Origin: Halopelagius longus
GTDB taxonomy: Archaea > Halobacteriota > Halobacteria > Halobacteriales > Haloferacaceae
Reading direction: 5' to 3'
Assembly: GCF_900100875.1 (NCBI RefSeq)
Contig: NZ_FNKQ01000002.1
Coordinates: forward strand, 496,001-560,000
DNA length: 64,000 nucleotides
Shown here one piece after another: positions 27,176 to 35,686 of the stretch (its first letter is position 1; every line of letters begins with the position of its first letter). The translations under genes and the position numbers were made by a program. Below the pieces are notes generated by a model. The model did not search any database. It had not been told where the DNA came from and saw nothing but the letters and a program-made list of their open reading frames with translations.

Positions 27176-27265
27176 TACCGAACTCTCCGGGAGGAACGAC
27201 CAATAGGTTGGTGTGGAATCGCGCCGCACGGTTCGCCGGTCCGACGCGAGAAAGCGGTTCGACCG

Positions 27266-27766
27266 TTACCGGTCGTTCGCGGCGTTCGTCTCCGTCTCCG
27301 CCGTCGCACCCGCGTCCGCCGCCTCCGTCTCCGCGTCCGTGCCCGCCTCCGCTTCGAGTTCGTCGAAGAACGCCCCGACGCGGCGGCGTATCTCGTCGCG
27401 TATCTCCGCCGTCTTCTCCGGCCCCTCGCCGTGCGGGTCGTCGAGTCCCCAGTCGCGGTTCTCGCCGCCCCACCCGGCGGGGCAGACGTCCTCGGCGGAA
27501 CATCCCATGGTGACGACGTAGTCCGCGTCGGCTATCTCCTCGAACGTGACCTCCCGCGGCGTGCGGTCCGAGAGGTCGATTCCGAGTTCGGCCATCGACT
27601 CGACGACGTTCTCGTGGACGCCGTCGGCGGGGCGCGTCCCGCCCGTGAGGACGGTCGCGTCGAGTTCTCGTTCCGCGAGTTCTCTCCGCGCGAACGCGTA
27701 GGCCATCTGGCTCCGCCCGGCGTTTTGGACGCAGACGAACGCGACGGTGGGTGGGGATGGGACCAT
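27266..27766 (-). CDS. Arsenate reductase / low-molecular-weight phosphatase-like protein
   Basis: A 166-residue protein with the phosphatase loop C-x5-R at Cys12-Arg18 (VCVQNAGRSQ). Two further cysteines at 89 and 95 (MGCSAEDVCPAGWGG) match the redox pair of thioredoxin-coupled arsenate reductases, so ArsC activity is more likely than plain phosphotyrosine phosphatase. The last 35 residues are an Ala/Glu/Thr-rich tail outside the fold. No other arsenic gene is nearby. Confidence 0.85.
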   Translation of the reverse strand: MVPSPPTVAFVCVQNAGRSQMAYAFARRELAERELDATVLTGGTRPADGVHENVVESMAELGIDLSDRTPREVTFEEIADADYVVTMGCSAEDVCPAGWGGENRDWGLDDPHGEGPEKTAEIRDEIRRRVGAFFDELEAEAGTDAETEAADAGATAETETNAANDR

Positions 27767-27931
27767 CGGCGGAGACTCTCGGCGGAGACGGCATAGTGGC
27801 TTCGCCGTCTCGTCGGTATCGCCGCACGCCCGTTCGGGCGCGGAGTCGGGACTAGGAGGCGTGAAAAACGGCAGAACCGTGGTGAGAATCGACGTGGCCG
27901 CCGACCGCAGTACCGCTACCGTGTTGCGTTC

Positions 27932-28126
27932 TTACAGACGCTGGAGGTTCTTCGCTCGCGGGCCTTTGTCGGCCTGCTCGATTTCGAATTCGACCTCCTG
28001 ACCCTCCTCGAGGTCCGGGCCGCCGACGTCTTCCATGTGGAAGAACACGTCTTCGTCCGCGTCGTCGCTTTCGATGAAACCGTAACCGCCTGTGTCGTTG
28101 AAGAACGCAACCGTACCTTTCGCCAT
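27932..28126 (-). CDS. cspA: Cold-shock protein (CspA family)
   Basis: A 64-residue nucleic-acid-binding protein of the cold-shock domain type. The RNP1-like motif is GGYGFIES and the RNP2-like motif is DVFFHMED; both are acidic compared with bacterial CspA, as expected in halophiles. It probably acts as an RNA chaperone. Confidence 0.93.
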   Translation of the reverse strand: MAKGTVAFFNDTGGYGFIESDDADEDVFFHMEDVGGPDLEEGQEVEFEIEQADKGPRAKNLQRL

Positions 28127-28190
28127 TACGCACGGTAAAACGGGCAGGGGACTGATAAGGATTCCGGCGTCTGTATCACGATGCGAACAC

Positions 28191-28592
28191 TCACATCTCC
28201 GTGGACTCCGCGGTCAGAGACAGCACAGAGACGCGGCGGACGGCGTCGAAGTCCCGGAGGCGGTAGACGAGCGTTCGGACCCGTTCGGCCGGGCCCTCGC
28301 AGAACGCCGCTTCGAGGCACCACTCGCCGTGGTGGGTGTGACTCGTCGCGTCGATGACCGCCTCGAACTCGTGTTGGACGACGTGCAACTCGCCGATGAC
28401 CGCCTCGTGTTCGTAGTCGAAGACGACGACGGCGGCGATGTCGCCCTCGGCGTCTTCGAGTCGACTGTGGGACTCGACGTACTCCAGCATCGCCTCGCGG
28501 ATGGCGCGCGACCGGGAGTCGATACCCTCGGCCCGCCAGACGGCGTCGAACGCCGAGAGCACCTCCTCGGATACGTTCAGACTGGTTCGCAT
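28191..28592 (-). CDS. NikR-like ribbon-helix-helix regulator
   Basis: A 133-residue regulator. The ribbon-helix-helix domain occupies residues 1-45 (MRTSLNVSEEVLSAFDAV), and an ACT-like metal-sensing domain follows. His74, His85, His87 and Cys92 mirror the Ni(II) ligands of E. coli NikR (His76, His87, His89, Cys95), though the last spacing is one residue shorter. A nickel/cobalt transporter gene begins 680 bp away on the other strand, a plausible target. CopG-family regulators of other metals are the main alternative. Confidence 0.75.
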   Translation of the reverse strand: MRTSLNVSEEVLSAFDAVWRAEGIDSRSRAIREAMLEYVESHSRLEDAEGDIAAVVVFDYEHEAVIGELHVVQHEFEAVIDATSHTHHGEWCLEAAFCEGPAERVRTLVYRLRDFDAVRRVSVLSLTAESTEM

Positions 28593-28644
28593 ACCTCGAC
28601 GGTCGGCGGCGGAGGGACAAGAAGCCGACTGCTACGGGCGCGAC

Positions 28645-29094
28645 TCACTCCTCGTCGGAGTCTCGGACGATCTTGAGCCAGAAGTCCTCGACGGACTGGA
28701 TGAACTCGACGAACTCCGCGGGTTCGACCGGTTTCTGGATGTACGCCTCCGCCTCCAGTCCGTGCGACCTGACCAGATCCTCGCCGAGGTCCGAACTCGT
28801 CAGGGCGACCACCGGGATGTCGGCCACTTCGGGGTCGCCTTTCAGTTCGGACAGCACCTCGATGCCGCTCTTTCCGGGAAGTTGCAGTTCCAGCAGAATG
28901 AGGTCCGGACACGGGGAATCCTCGTACTCGCCGCGTTGGTGGATGTAATCGAGGGCGGACTCGCCGTCGGAAACCGCGTTTAGCGTGTTCAGAATCTTCG
29001 CGTCCTCGAACTGCTCTGTGAACAACCGCGTGTCGCCGGGACTGGGCTCGACCAGTAGAATTTCTATCGAGTCAACTGTCGCGTCCGTGGCCAT
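28645..29094 (-). CDS. Response-regulator receiver protein with degenerate acidic pocket
   Basis: A 149-residue single receiver domain resembling Rcp1-type response regulators (ILLVEPSPGDTRLF, then LILLELQLPGKSG, VVALTSSD and AYIQKPVEP). The phospho-acceptor position is Glu69 instead of Asp, and the first acidic pair reads Glu-Pro instead of Glu-Asp. The threonine and lysine are kept. It probably cannot be phosphorylated normally and may be constitutively on or act by binding. It lies next to the NikR-like gene on the same strand. Confidence 0.83.
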   Translation of the reverse strand: MATDATVDSIEILLVEPSPGDTRLFTEQFEDAKILNTLNAVSDGESALDYIHQRGEYEDSPCPDLILLELQLPGKSGIEVLSELKGDPEVADIPVVALTSSDLGEDLVRSHGLEAEAYIQKPVEPAEFVEFIQSVEDFWLKIVRDSDEE

Positions 29095-29270
29095 TACCTA
29101 CTTCTATGGATGCAAGAATAAAACGACGCGGTCGGCTCTATTGACCTGTTCTGAACCCTACCGTTCCGGCTCTCGCGGTTCGAGTCCGTTCGCTGCGTCG
29201 GTCGTCGTTATTACGAAACCCCCGAATCGGTCTTAACAGGCGTTTTACGCCGTCTTCGACTACCTCCGTC

Positions 29271-30038
29271 ATGGTGAGCGAACTCGTCGGACTGTTCGTC
29301 GGGGCCGTCGGCCTCGGCGTCGTCCACGGCGTCGAACCCGGACACGGGTGGCCCGTCGCGGCGGCGTACGCGATGGAGAAGCGACGGAAGTGGGTCCGCG
29401 GGACACTCGCGGGCGTCGTCCTCGGCGTCGGCCACCTCGTCAGCAGTCTGGCGATGGTCGCCGTCTTCTTCGCCGCGAAGTCGTACTTCGAACTCGGGGA
29501 GGCGTCGTGGCTTCCGACCGTCGCGGGTATCCTCCTGATTCTCCTCGGTCTGCACGAACTCCGCGGAGGCGGACACGGGTACGGTCACGACCACGGACAC
29601 GACGACTCCGACGACCACGGCCACACCCACGGTCACGACCACAGCCACCACCGCGACGCCGACACCGACACCGGTCTCTCCGCACGCCTCCGCGGCGTCC
29701 TCCCCTCGGGCGGTCACTCGCACGACCACGACCATCCGGAACCGGACGCCTCGGAGACGAGTCTCCGGAGTCTCGCCTCGTTCGCGTTCGTCCTCGGGTT
29801 CGCCCACGAGGAGGAGTTCGAGATTATCCTCCTCTGTTCGGGGTCGAACTACTGCCTCGAACTGATGACCGCCTACGCCCTCGCCGTCGTCGCCGGCATC
29901 GTCGGCCTCACGTTGCTCCTCGTGGCGGGGTACTACCGCTACGAGGACCGCGTGGAGGCACTCGCGCCGTACTTCCCGACGATTTCGGCCCTCGTCTTGA
30001 TCGCGATTGGACTGGGGTTCGTCATCGGCGTCTTCTGA
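29271..30038 (+). CDS. Nickel/cobalt transporter (NicO/RcnA-like) with His-rich loop
   Basis: A 255-residue membrane protein. The first helix holds the metal motif VVHGVEPGHGWPVAAAYAM, close to the HALEPGHGK motif of NicO/RcnA transporters; a second motif is GFAHEEEFEIILL. Between them lies a loop with about 18 histidines (residues 100-155), which probably binds metal in the cytoplasm. A TTTTAC box lies 30 bp upstream, and a near-palindrome TCGT-TATT-ACGA (29205-29216) precedes it. Uptake or efflux direction cannot be told; the nearby NikR-like regulator supports nickel. Confidence 0.82.
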   Translation: MVSELVGLFVGAVGLGVVHGVEPGHGWPVAAAYAMEKRRKWVRGTLAGVVLGVGHLVSSLAMVAVFFAAKSYFELGEASWLPTVAGILLILLGLHELRGGGHGYGHDHGHDDSDDHGHTHGHDHSHHRDADTDTGLSARLRGVLPSGGHSHDHDHPEPDASETSLRSLASFAFVLGFAHEEEFEIILLCSGSNYCLELMTAYALAVVAGIVGLTLLLVAGYYRYEDRVEALAPYFPTISALVLIAIGLGFVIGVF

Positions 30039-30041
30039 CGC

Positions 30042-30629
30042 TCACTCCCCCGAGTTTCGTCCCATCTCGTGGAACTCCTCGTTCGGGCGCATGTCGGCGA
30101 ACATCGCCATCCGGTTCGAGAGGTTGAAGAACGCGGTGACCGCGCCGACGTCCCAGATTTCCTCCTCCGTGAACCCCGCCTCGCGCAGGAGTTCGAAGTC
30201 GGACTCGTCCACCTCCGTCGGCCGTTCGGTGAGTTTCACCGCCACGTCGAGCATCGCCAGTCGTTCGTCGGAGACGTCCGCCGTCCGGTAGTTCGCGACG
30301 AGTTGGTCCGCGAGCGTCGGGTCCTCGGCGTAGATGCGGACGAGTGCGCCGTGGGCGACGTTGCAGTAGTAACAGTGGTTGACGCCCGAGACGGCGACGA
30401 TTATCATCTCCACCTCCTCCCTGTCGAGGGAGGTGTCCTCGACGAGGGCGTCGTGGTAGTCGAAGAACGCCCGGAAGTGACTCGGCTTGTACCCGAACGC
30501 CGCGAAGACGTTCGGCGGAAAGCCCGCGCGGTCCGTCTCCTCGTCGATTCGTTCCTTCAGGTCCGCCGGCAGTTCGTCGTACTCGGGGACCGGAAAGCGC
30601 CGCATCGCGTCGGAGTCGAACTCGACCAT
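30042..30629 (-). CDS. AhpD-like alkylhydroperoxidase-family protein
   Basis: A 195-residue protein of the carboxymuconolactone decarboxylase/AhpD fold, peroxidase-related subgroup. The redox motif is VNHCYYCNVAHGALVR, with the CxxC pair and the histidine three residues later. The N-terminal half (LPADLKERIDEE ... FGYKPSHFRAF) matches the same subgroup. It probably reduces peroxides using a thiol donor. The gene converges on the nickel/cobalt transporter with only three bases between stops. Confidence 0.87.
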   Translation of the reverse strand: MVEFDSDAMRRFPVPEYDELPADLKERIDEETDRAGFPPNVFAAFGYKPSHFRAFFDYHDALVEDTSLDREEVEMIIVAVSGVNHCYYCNVAHGALVRIYAEDPTLADQLVANYRTADVSDERLAMLDVAVKLTERPTEVDESDFELLREAGFTEEEIWDVGAVTAFFNLSNRMAMFADMRPNEEFHEMGRNSGE

Positions 30630-30686
30630 GCCGGTATTCCTCCCGGTCGATGCTTAATGATTTGCGCCCGCGTCCGCGCGCGTCCT

Positions 30687-30860
30687 TCAGAGGAAGAACG
30701 CCGAGATGAGGAACGTGACGAACACGTACACCGGACCGCTGAGGAACGCCGCGGCGAGGAGAATCGCGAACCACCGGCGGCCGTTCCCCGGCAGGGAGGG
30801 CACCTCGGAGGGGAAGTACGGGGAGAGGGGACCGTTCGATTTCGGGTCTCTGTTTCCCAT
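30687..30860 (-). CDS. Small two-part membrane protein (57 aa)
   Basis: A 57-residue reading frame from an ATG at 30860 to a TGA at 30687-30689. The N-terminal half is polar and proline-rich (MGNRDPKSNGPLSPYFPSEV); the C-terminal half is one long hydrophobic stretch (RRWFAILLAAAFLSGPVYVF, then VTFLISAFFL). The clear polar-to-hydrophobic design and normal haloarchaeal codon choice argue for a real gene. Function unknown. Confidence 0.62.
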   Translation of the reverse strand: MGNRDPKSNGPLSPYFPSEVPSLPGNGRRWFAILLAAAFLSGPVYVFVTFLISAFFL

Positions 30861-30957
30861 GTTGACATCTCTCGCCGCGCTTCGGATTACTGTTTCGCCG
30901 GTTCGGACGCCCCGTTTAAAACAGGTCCAGAGAGGAAGCGTCGACTTCGGCCGCCGC

Positions 30958-31476
30958 TCAGACCCTGACCGCGAGGAGGAACGTGGCCGACGCGACGAAG
31001 ACGCCCGCGGCGAACAGTCCGTAGTTCGCGATTCGACTCTTCGCGGGCCAAAGCGACAGCGAGTACCGGCGGGACGAAAGCGGCCACAGGAAGTTCACGC
31101 CCATCGGGGTGAGCACGTCGGCGAGGAGGTGCGCGACGACGGTGAGGACGCCGACGAAGAAGCCGAACGCGGGCAGACCGACGCTTACGCCGCCGACGCC
31201 GACTGCGAGGGCGACGCCGACTTCCGACCCCGCGTCGGCCAGCAGGTGGCCTACCCCGGCGAACGCGCCGCCGACGGCGGCGGCGAACGGGAGCGAGTGG
31301 GTCGGACCGCGGTGGTCGAGGAACGGAATCCGGTGGTCGACGTCCGGCAGCATCGCCAACCCGAGCATCGCCGCGCCCGTCAGGAACGCCAACTCCGGCC
31401 GTCCGAGGCGGAGGAGGGCGAACCCGACGGGCGAGAACACCGCGAGGGAGACGCCGTAGTGCCCCAGTTGGTACAT
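30958..31476 (-). CDS. YdjM/DUF457-type membrane-bound metal-dependent hydrolase
   Basis: A 172-residue membrane protein with the family pattern MLPDVDHRIPFLDHRGPTHS and a later HLLADVLTPMGVNFLWP. These conserved His/Asp residues are thought to bind a metal at the membrane surface. The ATG at 31476 is chosen because the sequence upstream is polar and lies across the promoter of the divergent MscS gene. Catalytic role inferred from family only. Confidence 0.82.
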   Translation of the reverse strand: MYQLGHYGVSLAVFSPVGFALLRLGRPELAFLTGAAMLGLAMLPDVDHRIPFLDHRGPTHSLPFAAAVGGAFAGVGHLLADAGSEVGVALAVGVGGVSVGLPAFGFFVGVLTVVAHLLADVLTPMGVNFLWPLSSRRYSLSLWPAKSRIANYGLFAAGVFVASATFLLAVRV

Positions 31477-31569
31477 ACCCCCCGTCGGCGTGGCGGCCGG
31501 AAAAAGCGACCGGTCGCCGCCGGAGACCGTACCGGAAACGGTTATCTCTCGGCGGCGTCCATATCTCCC

Positions 31570-32733
31570 ATGTTCGACCCTCTCGTCCGCATTTTCGACG
31601 GTTTCGGTCCGTGGGAGACGACGGCGCTCGTCCTCCTCGTCTCCGTCGGCGCGGCCCTCGCGTTGGAGTTCGTCGTCCTCCGCGCCGCCCGCCGCTACGT
31701 CACCCACACAGACACGGAGTACGACGACATCGTCCTCACGGAACTTCGGATTCCGGTCGTCCTGACGGCGGCGCTGGCGGGCGTGTTCGTCCTGACGCAG
31801 GTGCCCGCCGTCCGAACCGCCGTGTTAGTGGACCCCGCGACCGTCGAACGGTTCTTCGGCCTGCCTTCCCTCTCCGTCATCGTCGTCGTCTGGGCCGTCG
31901 CCGCGAACCGCATCGTCAACCGAATCGTCGACTCCGTCTCCGAGAAGGGGAGTCGCTACGACTTCGCGCCGGTGTTCTCGAACGTCTGGACGCTCGTCGT
32001 CCTCGGCGGGGCCGCCGCGACGCTCCTTTGGCTCTGGAACGTCGAGATAACCCCCCTCCTCGGCGCGGCGGGCGTCGCCGGGATAGCGGTCGGGTTCGCC
32101 GCGAAGGACACCGTCGCCAACTTCTTCGGGGGAATCGCCCTCTACTTCGACGACACGTACAAGATAGGCGACTACATCGTCCTCGACGACGGCACCGCCG
32201 GAACCGTCGTGAAGGTGGGTATCCGGTCGACCACCCTGCTCACGCGCGACGAACTGCTGGTGACGGTGCCGAACTCCGTCCTCAACGCCGCGAAGATAAC
32301 GAACGAGTCCGCGCCCCAACGCCGACGGCGGATTCGCGTCCCCGTCGGCGTCGCCTACGGCACCGACGTGGACGCCTTCGAGGCACTCGGCGTCGACGTC
32401 GCCCTCGCGGCCGATATCGTCCTCGACTCGCCGCGCCCGCGGATGCGGTTCCGGCGCTTCGGCGACTCCGCGTTGGAGTACGAACTGCTCTGTTGGGTCG
32501 ACGGCCCGACGCGTCGCCGCCGCGCCCAACACGAACTGAACCGGGCGCTCTACACGGAACTTCTCGCCGCGAACGTCGAGATTCCGTACCCCAAGCGCGA
32601 CGTGACGATTCGGCGCGAGGCCGGCGTCGACGCCGACGCACCCACCGCCGCCGCGAACGGCGACGCTCTCGACGCGGAAATCGCCTCGAACGGCGACTCC
32701 GCAGACCTCGCCGACGGACGCCCCAAACGGTAA
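31570..32733 (+). CDS. MscS-family mechanosensitive channel
   Basis: A 387-residue channel with three to four N-terminal helices and the pore-lining and beta-domain signature GVAGIAVGFAAKDTVANFFGG, followed by YKIGDYIVLDDGTAGTVVKVG and VTVPNSVLNAAKITN. It opens under membrane tension and releases solutes after hypo-osmotic shock. The last 45 residues are a low-complexity acidic tail. The ATG at 31570 follows a TTATC-type box about 30 bp upstream; the longer open frame upstream overlaps the opposite-strand gene and is not coding. Confidence 0.9.
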   Translation: MFDPLVRIFDGFGPWETTALVLLVSVGAALALEFVVLRAARRYVTHTDTEYDDIVLTELRIPVVLTAALAGVFVLTQVPAVRTAVLVDPATVERFFGLPSLSVIVVVWAVAANRIVNRIVDSVSEKGSRYDFAPVFSNVWTLVVLGGAAATLLWLWNVEITPLLGAAGVAGIAVGFAAKDTVANFFGGIALYFDDTYKIGDYIVLDDGTAGTVVKVGIRSTTLLTRDELLVTVPNSVLNAAKITNESAPQRRRRIRVPVGVAYGTDVDAFEALGVDVALAADIVLDSPRPRMRFRRFGDSALEYELLCWVDGPTRRRRAQHELNRALYTELLAANVEIPYPKRDVTIRREAGVDADAPTAAANGDALDAEIASNGDSADLADGRPKR

Positions 32734-32757
32734 CCTCGCGGGGGACCGAACGGCCGT

Positions 32758-33003
32758 ATGGTCTCGCCGATGCAGTCGGCCGTCGCGGAGCTCCTCGACG
32801 GCGTCATCAACGCGTACGGCCCGTTCGTCATCCCCGTCGCGTTGTTCGCGTTGGGTGCCGTCGGCTACCTGTTTCTGGTCGCCGTCGGGCGCGCGGGCGT
32901 CGAGGGCGACGCGCCGACCGACGACGCGGCGGCGACGCTCCGCGACGGCGGCGACGGCGACGACGGAGAGACGCGCGCCGACCGGTCGGACGACGACGCC
33001 TGA
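32758..33003 (+). CDS. Small single-helix membrane protein
   Basis: 81 residues with one hydrophobic helix (VIPVALFALGAVGYLFLVAV) and an acidic, Asp/Gly-rich C-terminal tail. It follows the MscS gene by 24 bp on the same strand and is probably cotranscribed. No family recognised. Confidence 0.6.
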   Translation: MVSPMQSAVAELLDGVINAYGPFVIPVALFALGAVGYLFLVAVGRAGVEGDAPTDDAAATLRDGGDGDDGETRADRSDDDA

Positions 33004-33024
33004 CCGGGAGTTCGTCGCTCGCCG

Positions 33025-33828
33025 TCACCGGTGCCACGGCGCGTCGTCGGGGTCGATGATTCGCTTCTCGCGGTCGATGTCGGCGATGCGGTCGAGGTCC
33101 TCCGCGTCGAGTTCCACGTCGCGCGCGGCGAGGTTCTCCTCGATGTGGTCGCCCGTCGCCTTCGGAATCGGGACGACCGACTCTTGGGCCATCGCCCACG
33201 CGAGAGACACCTGCGCGGGCGTGGCGTCGTGCTTCTCCGCGATATCGACGAGCGTCGGGTCGTCGAAGAACTCCCCTCGGCCGAGCGGTGCGTACGACAC
33301 CAGCGAGTAGCCGTGTTCGCGGGCGTCCGCCCGGAGTTCGTCCTGTCGGAGGAGGGGGTGACACTCCACTTGGTTGGCCGCGAGCGGTGAGTCGAGAATC
33401 CCGCGCGCCTCCGCGAGGAGTTCGGGCGTGAAGTTGCTCACGCAGACGTGGTCGACGAGACCCTCGTCGCGGAGTTCGTCGAACGCCGGAAGCGTCTCCT
33501 CGGCGTCGTACGCGCCGGTGGGCCAGTGGACGTAGAGCATCTCCACGGAGTCGACGCCGAGGCGGTCGAGGCTCTCGCGGGCCGTCCGCCGTACGTCGTC
33601 GGGCGCGAGGTTGTCGGGGTGAACTTTCGTCGCGAGGACCACCTCCGAGCGGTCGACGTCGCTCCGGCGGATTCCCTCGCCGACGGCCGCCTCGTTGTCG
33701 TACATCTGCGCCGTATCGACGTGCCTGTAGCCGAGATTCAGCGCCGTCGCGACGCTCTCTGCGCACTCCTCGGGGTCGTCGTTTCCGGAGGTGCCGAGTC
33801 CGATGTCCGGGAGGTCGAGGTCGGTCAC
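33025..33828 (-). CDS. Aldo/keto reductase (2,5-diketogluconate reductase type)
   Basis: A 267-residue NADPH-dependent reductase. Tetrad positions appear in YRHVDTAQMYDNE (Asp, Tyr), VVLATKVHPDN (Lys) and MLYVHWPTG (His); the C-terminal cofactor motif is VVPIPKATGDHIEENL. I use the GTG at 33828 (start VTDLDLPDIGLGTSG), because a CACCTTTGCC box lies about 28 bp upstream and nothing upstream of it resembles the family. Substrate not known. Confidence 0.87.
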   Translation of the reverse strand: MTDLDLPDIGLGTSGNDDPEECAESVATALNLGYRHVDTAQMYDNEAAVGEGIRRSDVDRSEVVLATKVHPDNLAPDDVRRTARESLDRLGVDSVEMLYVHWPTGAYDAEETLPAFDELRDEGLVDHVCVSNFTPELLAEARGILDSPLAANQVECHPLLRQDELRADAREHGYSLVSYAPLGRGEFFDDPTLVDIAEKHDATPAQVSLAWAMAQESVVPIPKATGDHIEENLAARDVELDAEDLDRIADIDREKRIIDPDDAPWHR

Positions 33829-33902
33829 GTCCGACCCGTCGAACGCGACGGGCAAAGGTGTGAGCGAAGCGGCGAGAAGAAAGCGTTCGAGCGTTCGGGC
33901 GG

Positions 33903-35492
33903 TCAGTCGGCCTTCGTCTGCCGTTCGTCGCTGCGGACGAACCGGTCGTACGCCGAGGCGAAGTCCTCGTCCGCCTCCGCGGACTCCTCCCACTCGTCGA
34001 GTCCGCGTTCCTCGCGGGTGCCCTCGACGGTGTTGTCGAGGACGAACGCGAACAGGCCGCCGACGGCCATGCCGGTGGAGCCGATGACGTAGACGGTGTT
34101 CGCGACGATTTGGGTCCCGAGAACCGGGCCGAACAGCCAGACGCCGGCCATCCCCTCCTGGAACGCCTGCGCCGACCCGACGTTCCCCATGTACGAGGGG
34201 ACGGCGAGTCCGACGAACAGGGCGACGCCGACGATGAAGACGTTGCGCGAGGAGTCTAAGTCCACGTACTTGAGGTTCGAGAGGCCGACGGCGACGATTT
34301 GGCCGAACATGGCGATGTAGAGGCCGCCGACGATTGGGTCCGGGATGGTGGCGACCAGTTGGCCGAAGTAGCCGACGAACCCGACGAACAGCATCACCGC
34401 CGCGCCGATTTGGACGACGTATCGGGAGGCGACGCCCGTCAGGCCGATGGCGCCGATGTTCTCCGAGTAGGAGGTCGAACCGCTCCCGCCCATGATGCCG
34501 GAGAACACGTTCATGATGCCCTCCATGCCGATGCCGTGGTCGATGCGCTTCTTCGAGGGCGCGCCGACGCCCGAGAGGCGCGCGACGGCGTGGTAGTCGC
34601 CCAGAGACTCTATCATCGAGGCGGCGACGCCCGCCAGCATCCCGACGAAGAAGGAGGCGGTGAACTGCGGCACGCCGAACGCGACGGACCCGACGAGGGG
34701 GAGTCCGACCGTCACCGTGTTCGGCCCGCCCGCGAAGCCCCACTGGAGGGGGTAGATGGGCACGAACGCCGGCGCGGACAGCACCATCCCGAAGTCGACG
34801 TACCCCGGCGTTCCGGGCGCGTAGACGCCGGTGGCCGAGAGGACGGCGGCGGCGACGTACGCGGCGACGATACCGAGGAGCACCGGGAACAGTTGGAACA
34901 CGCGGTGGGCGGTGTCGAAGTACTGCGAGAACAGGACGATGAGAAGCAGGGTGAACGCGAGGAGCCACACGTTACCCCCGGCGGAGGTCACCTGCGACGT
35001 GTCGAAAAGCGAGAGGCCGATGAGCGCTATCGTCGGCGCGATGACGACCGGCGAGAGATAGGCGCGGAGTTTCCCCAGCAAGCCGAGGTAGCCGACGACG
35101 ATTTCGACCACCGCCGCCGCGATGATAGCCCCCTGCAACTGGAGCAACGCCGCCTGCCAATCGGGGCCGGCGGGGTTCGTCGCCGTCACGACGCCGACGA
35201 CGGCGAGTGCGGGCGCGAGCATCGAGAACGGCGCGCCCTGCACGATGGGGTAGCGGTTCCCGAACGTCGTCTGCGCCAGCGTCGCTATCCCCGAGACGAC
35301 GAAGAACGTCCCGACGAAGCGCGGGATAATCTCGGCGGGCATGCCGAGTGCGCCCGCGAGGATGAGGGGGACGGCGATGTTCGCGCCGACCATCGTGAGG
35401 TAGTGTTGGACGCCGAGAAGCAGCGAGGTTCCGAAGGGTGGTTTGTCTTCGATGCTGTACTCTACGAACGACGAGTCGCCCCCGCGACTCAT
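33903..35492 (-). CDS. Uracil/xanthine permease (NCS2 family)
   Basis: A 529-residue membrane transporter of nucleobases. It has the NCS2 start VQHYLTMVGANIAVPLILAG, the central GVPQFTASFFVGMLAGVAASMIESLGDYHA block, and the substrate region GMEGIMNVFSGIMGGSGSTSYSENIGAIGLT, cited here in part through SYSENIGAIGLTGVASR. About 12-14 helices are visible. The ATG at 35492 gives a short acidic tail before helix 1. Whether it prefers uracil or a purine cannot be read safely. Confidence 0.9.
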   Translation of the reverse strand: MSRGGDSSFVEYSIEDKPPFGTSLLLGVQHYLTMVGANIAVPLILAGALGMPAEIIPRFVGTFFVVSGIATLAQTTFGNRYPIVQGAPFSMLAPALAVVGVVTATNPAGPDWQAALLQLQGAIIAAAVVEIVVGYLGLLGKLRAYLSPVVIAPTIALIGLSLFDTSQVTSAGGNVWLLAFTLLLIVLFSQYFDTAHRVFQLFPVLLGIVAAYVAAAVLSATGVYAPGTPGYVDFGMVLSAPAFVPIYPLQWGFAGGPNTVTVGLPLVGSVAFGVPQFTASFFVGMLAGVAASMIESLGDYHAVARLSGVGAPSKKRIDHGIGMEGIMNVFSGIMGGSGSTSYSENIGAIGLTGVASRYVVQIGAAVMLFVGFVGYFGQLVATIPDPIVGGLYIAMFGQIVAVGLSNLKYVDLDSSRNVFIVGVALFVGLAVPSYMGNVGSAQAFQEGMAGVWLFGPVLGTQIVANTVYVIGSTGMAVGGLFAFVLDNTVEGTREERGLDEWEESAEADEDFASAYDRFVRSDERQTKAD

Positions 35493-35686
35493 CTCGAATC
35501 CCCGTCCATGTCTGTCGGTTGGGTTCGTACCGACGCACATATATCCGACGTTCTGCGCCCGACGAGACGTACGGAACGACCGTGCGGGACGCTCACGCGT
35601 TCGAACCGTCCCCGCGGACGCGACAACGGAGATAGGAGACAGGTAAGCGTGACAACTGATTTGCGTGCGCCGTCCGTGGAGCCGAT

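Noticed and set aside
30706-31569. N-terminal extension of the MscS frame
   Set aside because: The frame stays open upstream, but the extension overlaps two opposite-strand genes, lacks hydrophobic helices and is preceded by no promoter; the ATG at 31570 is right for the family.
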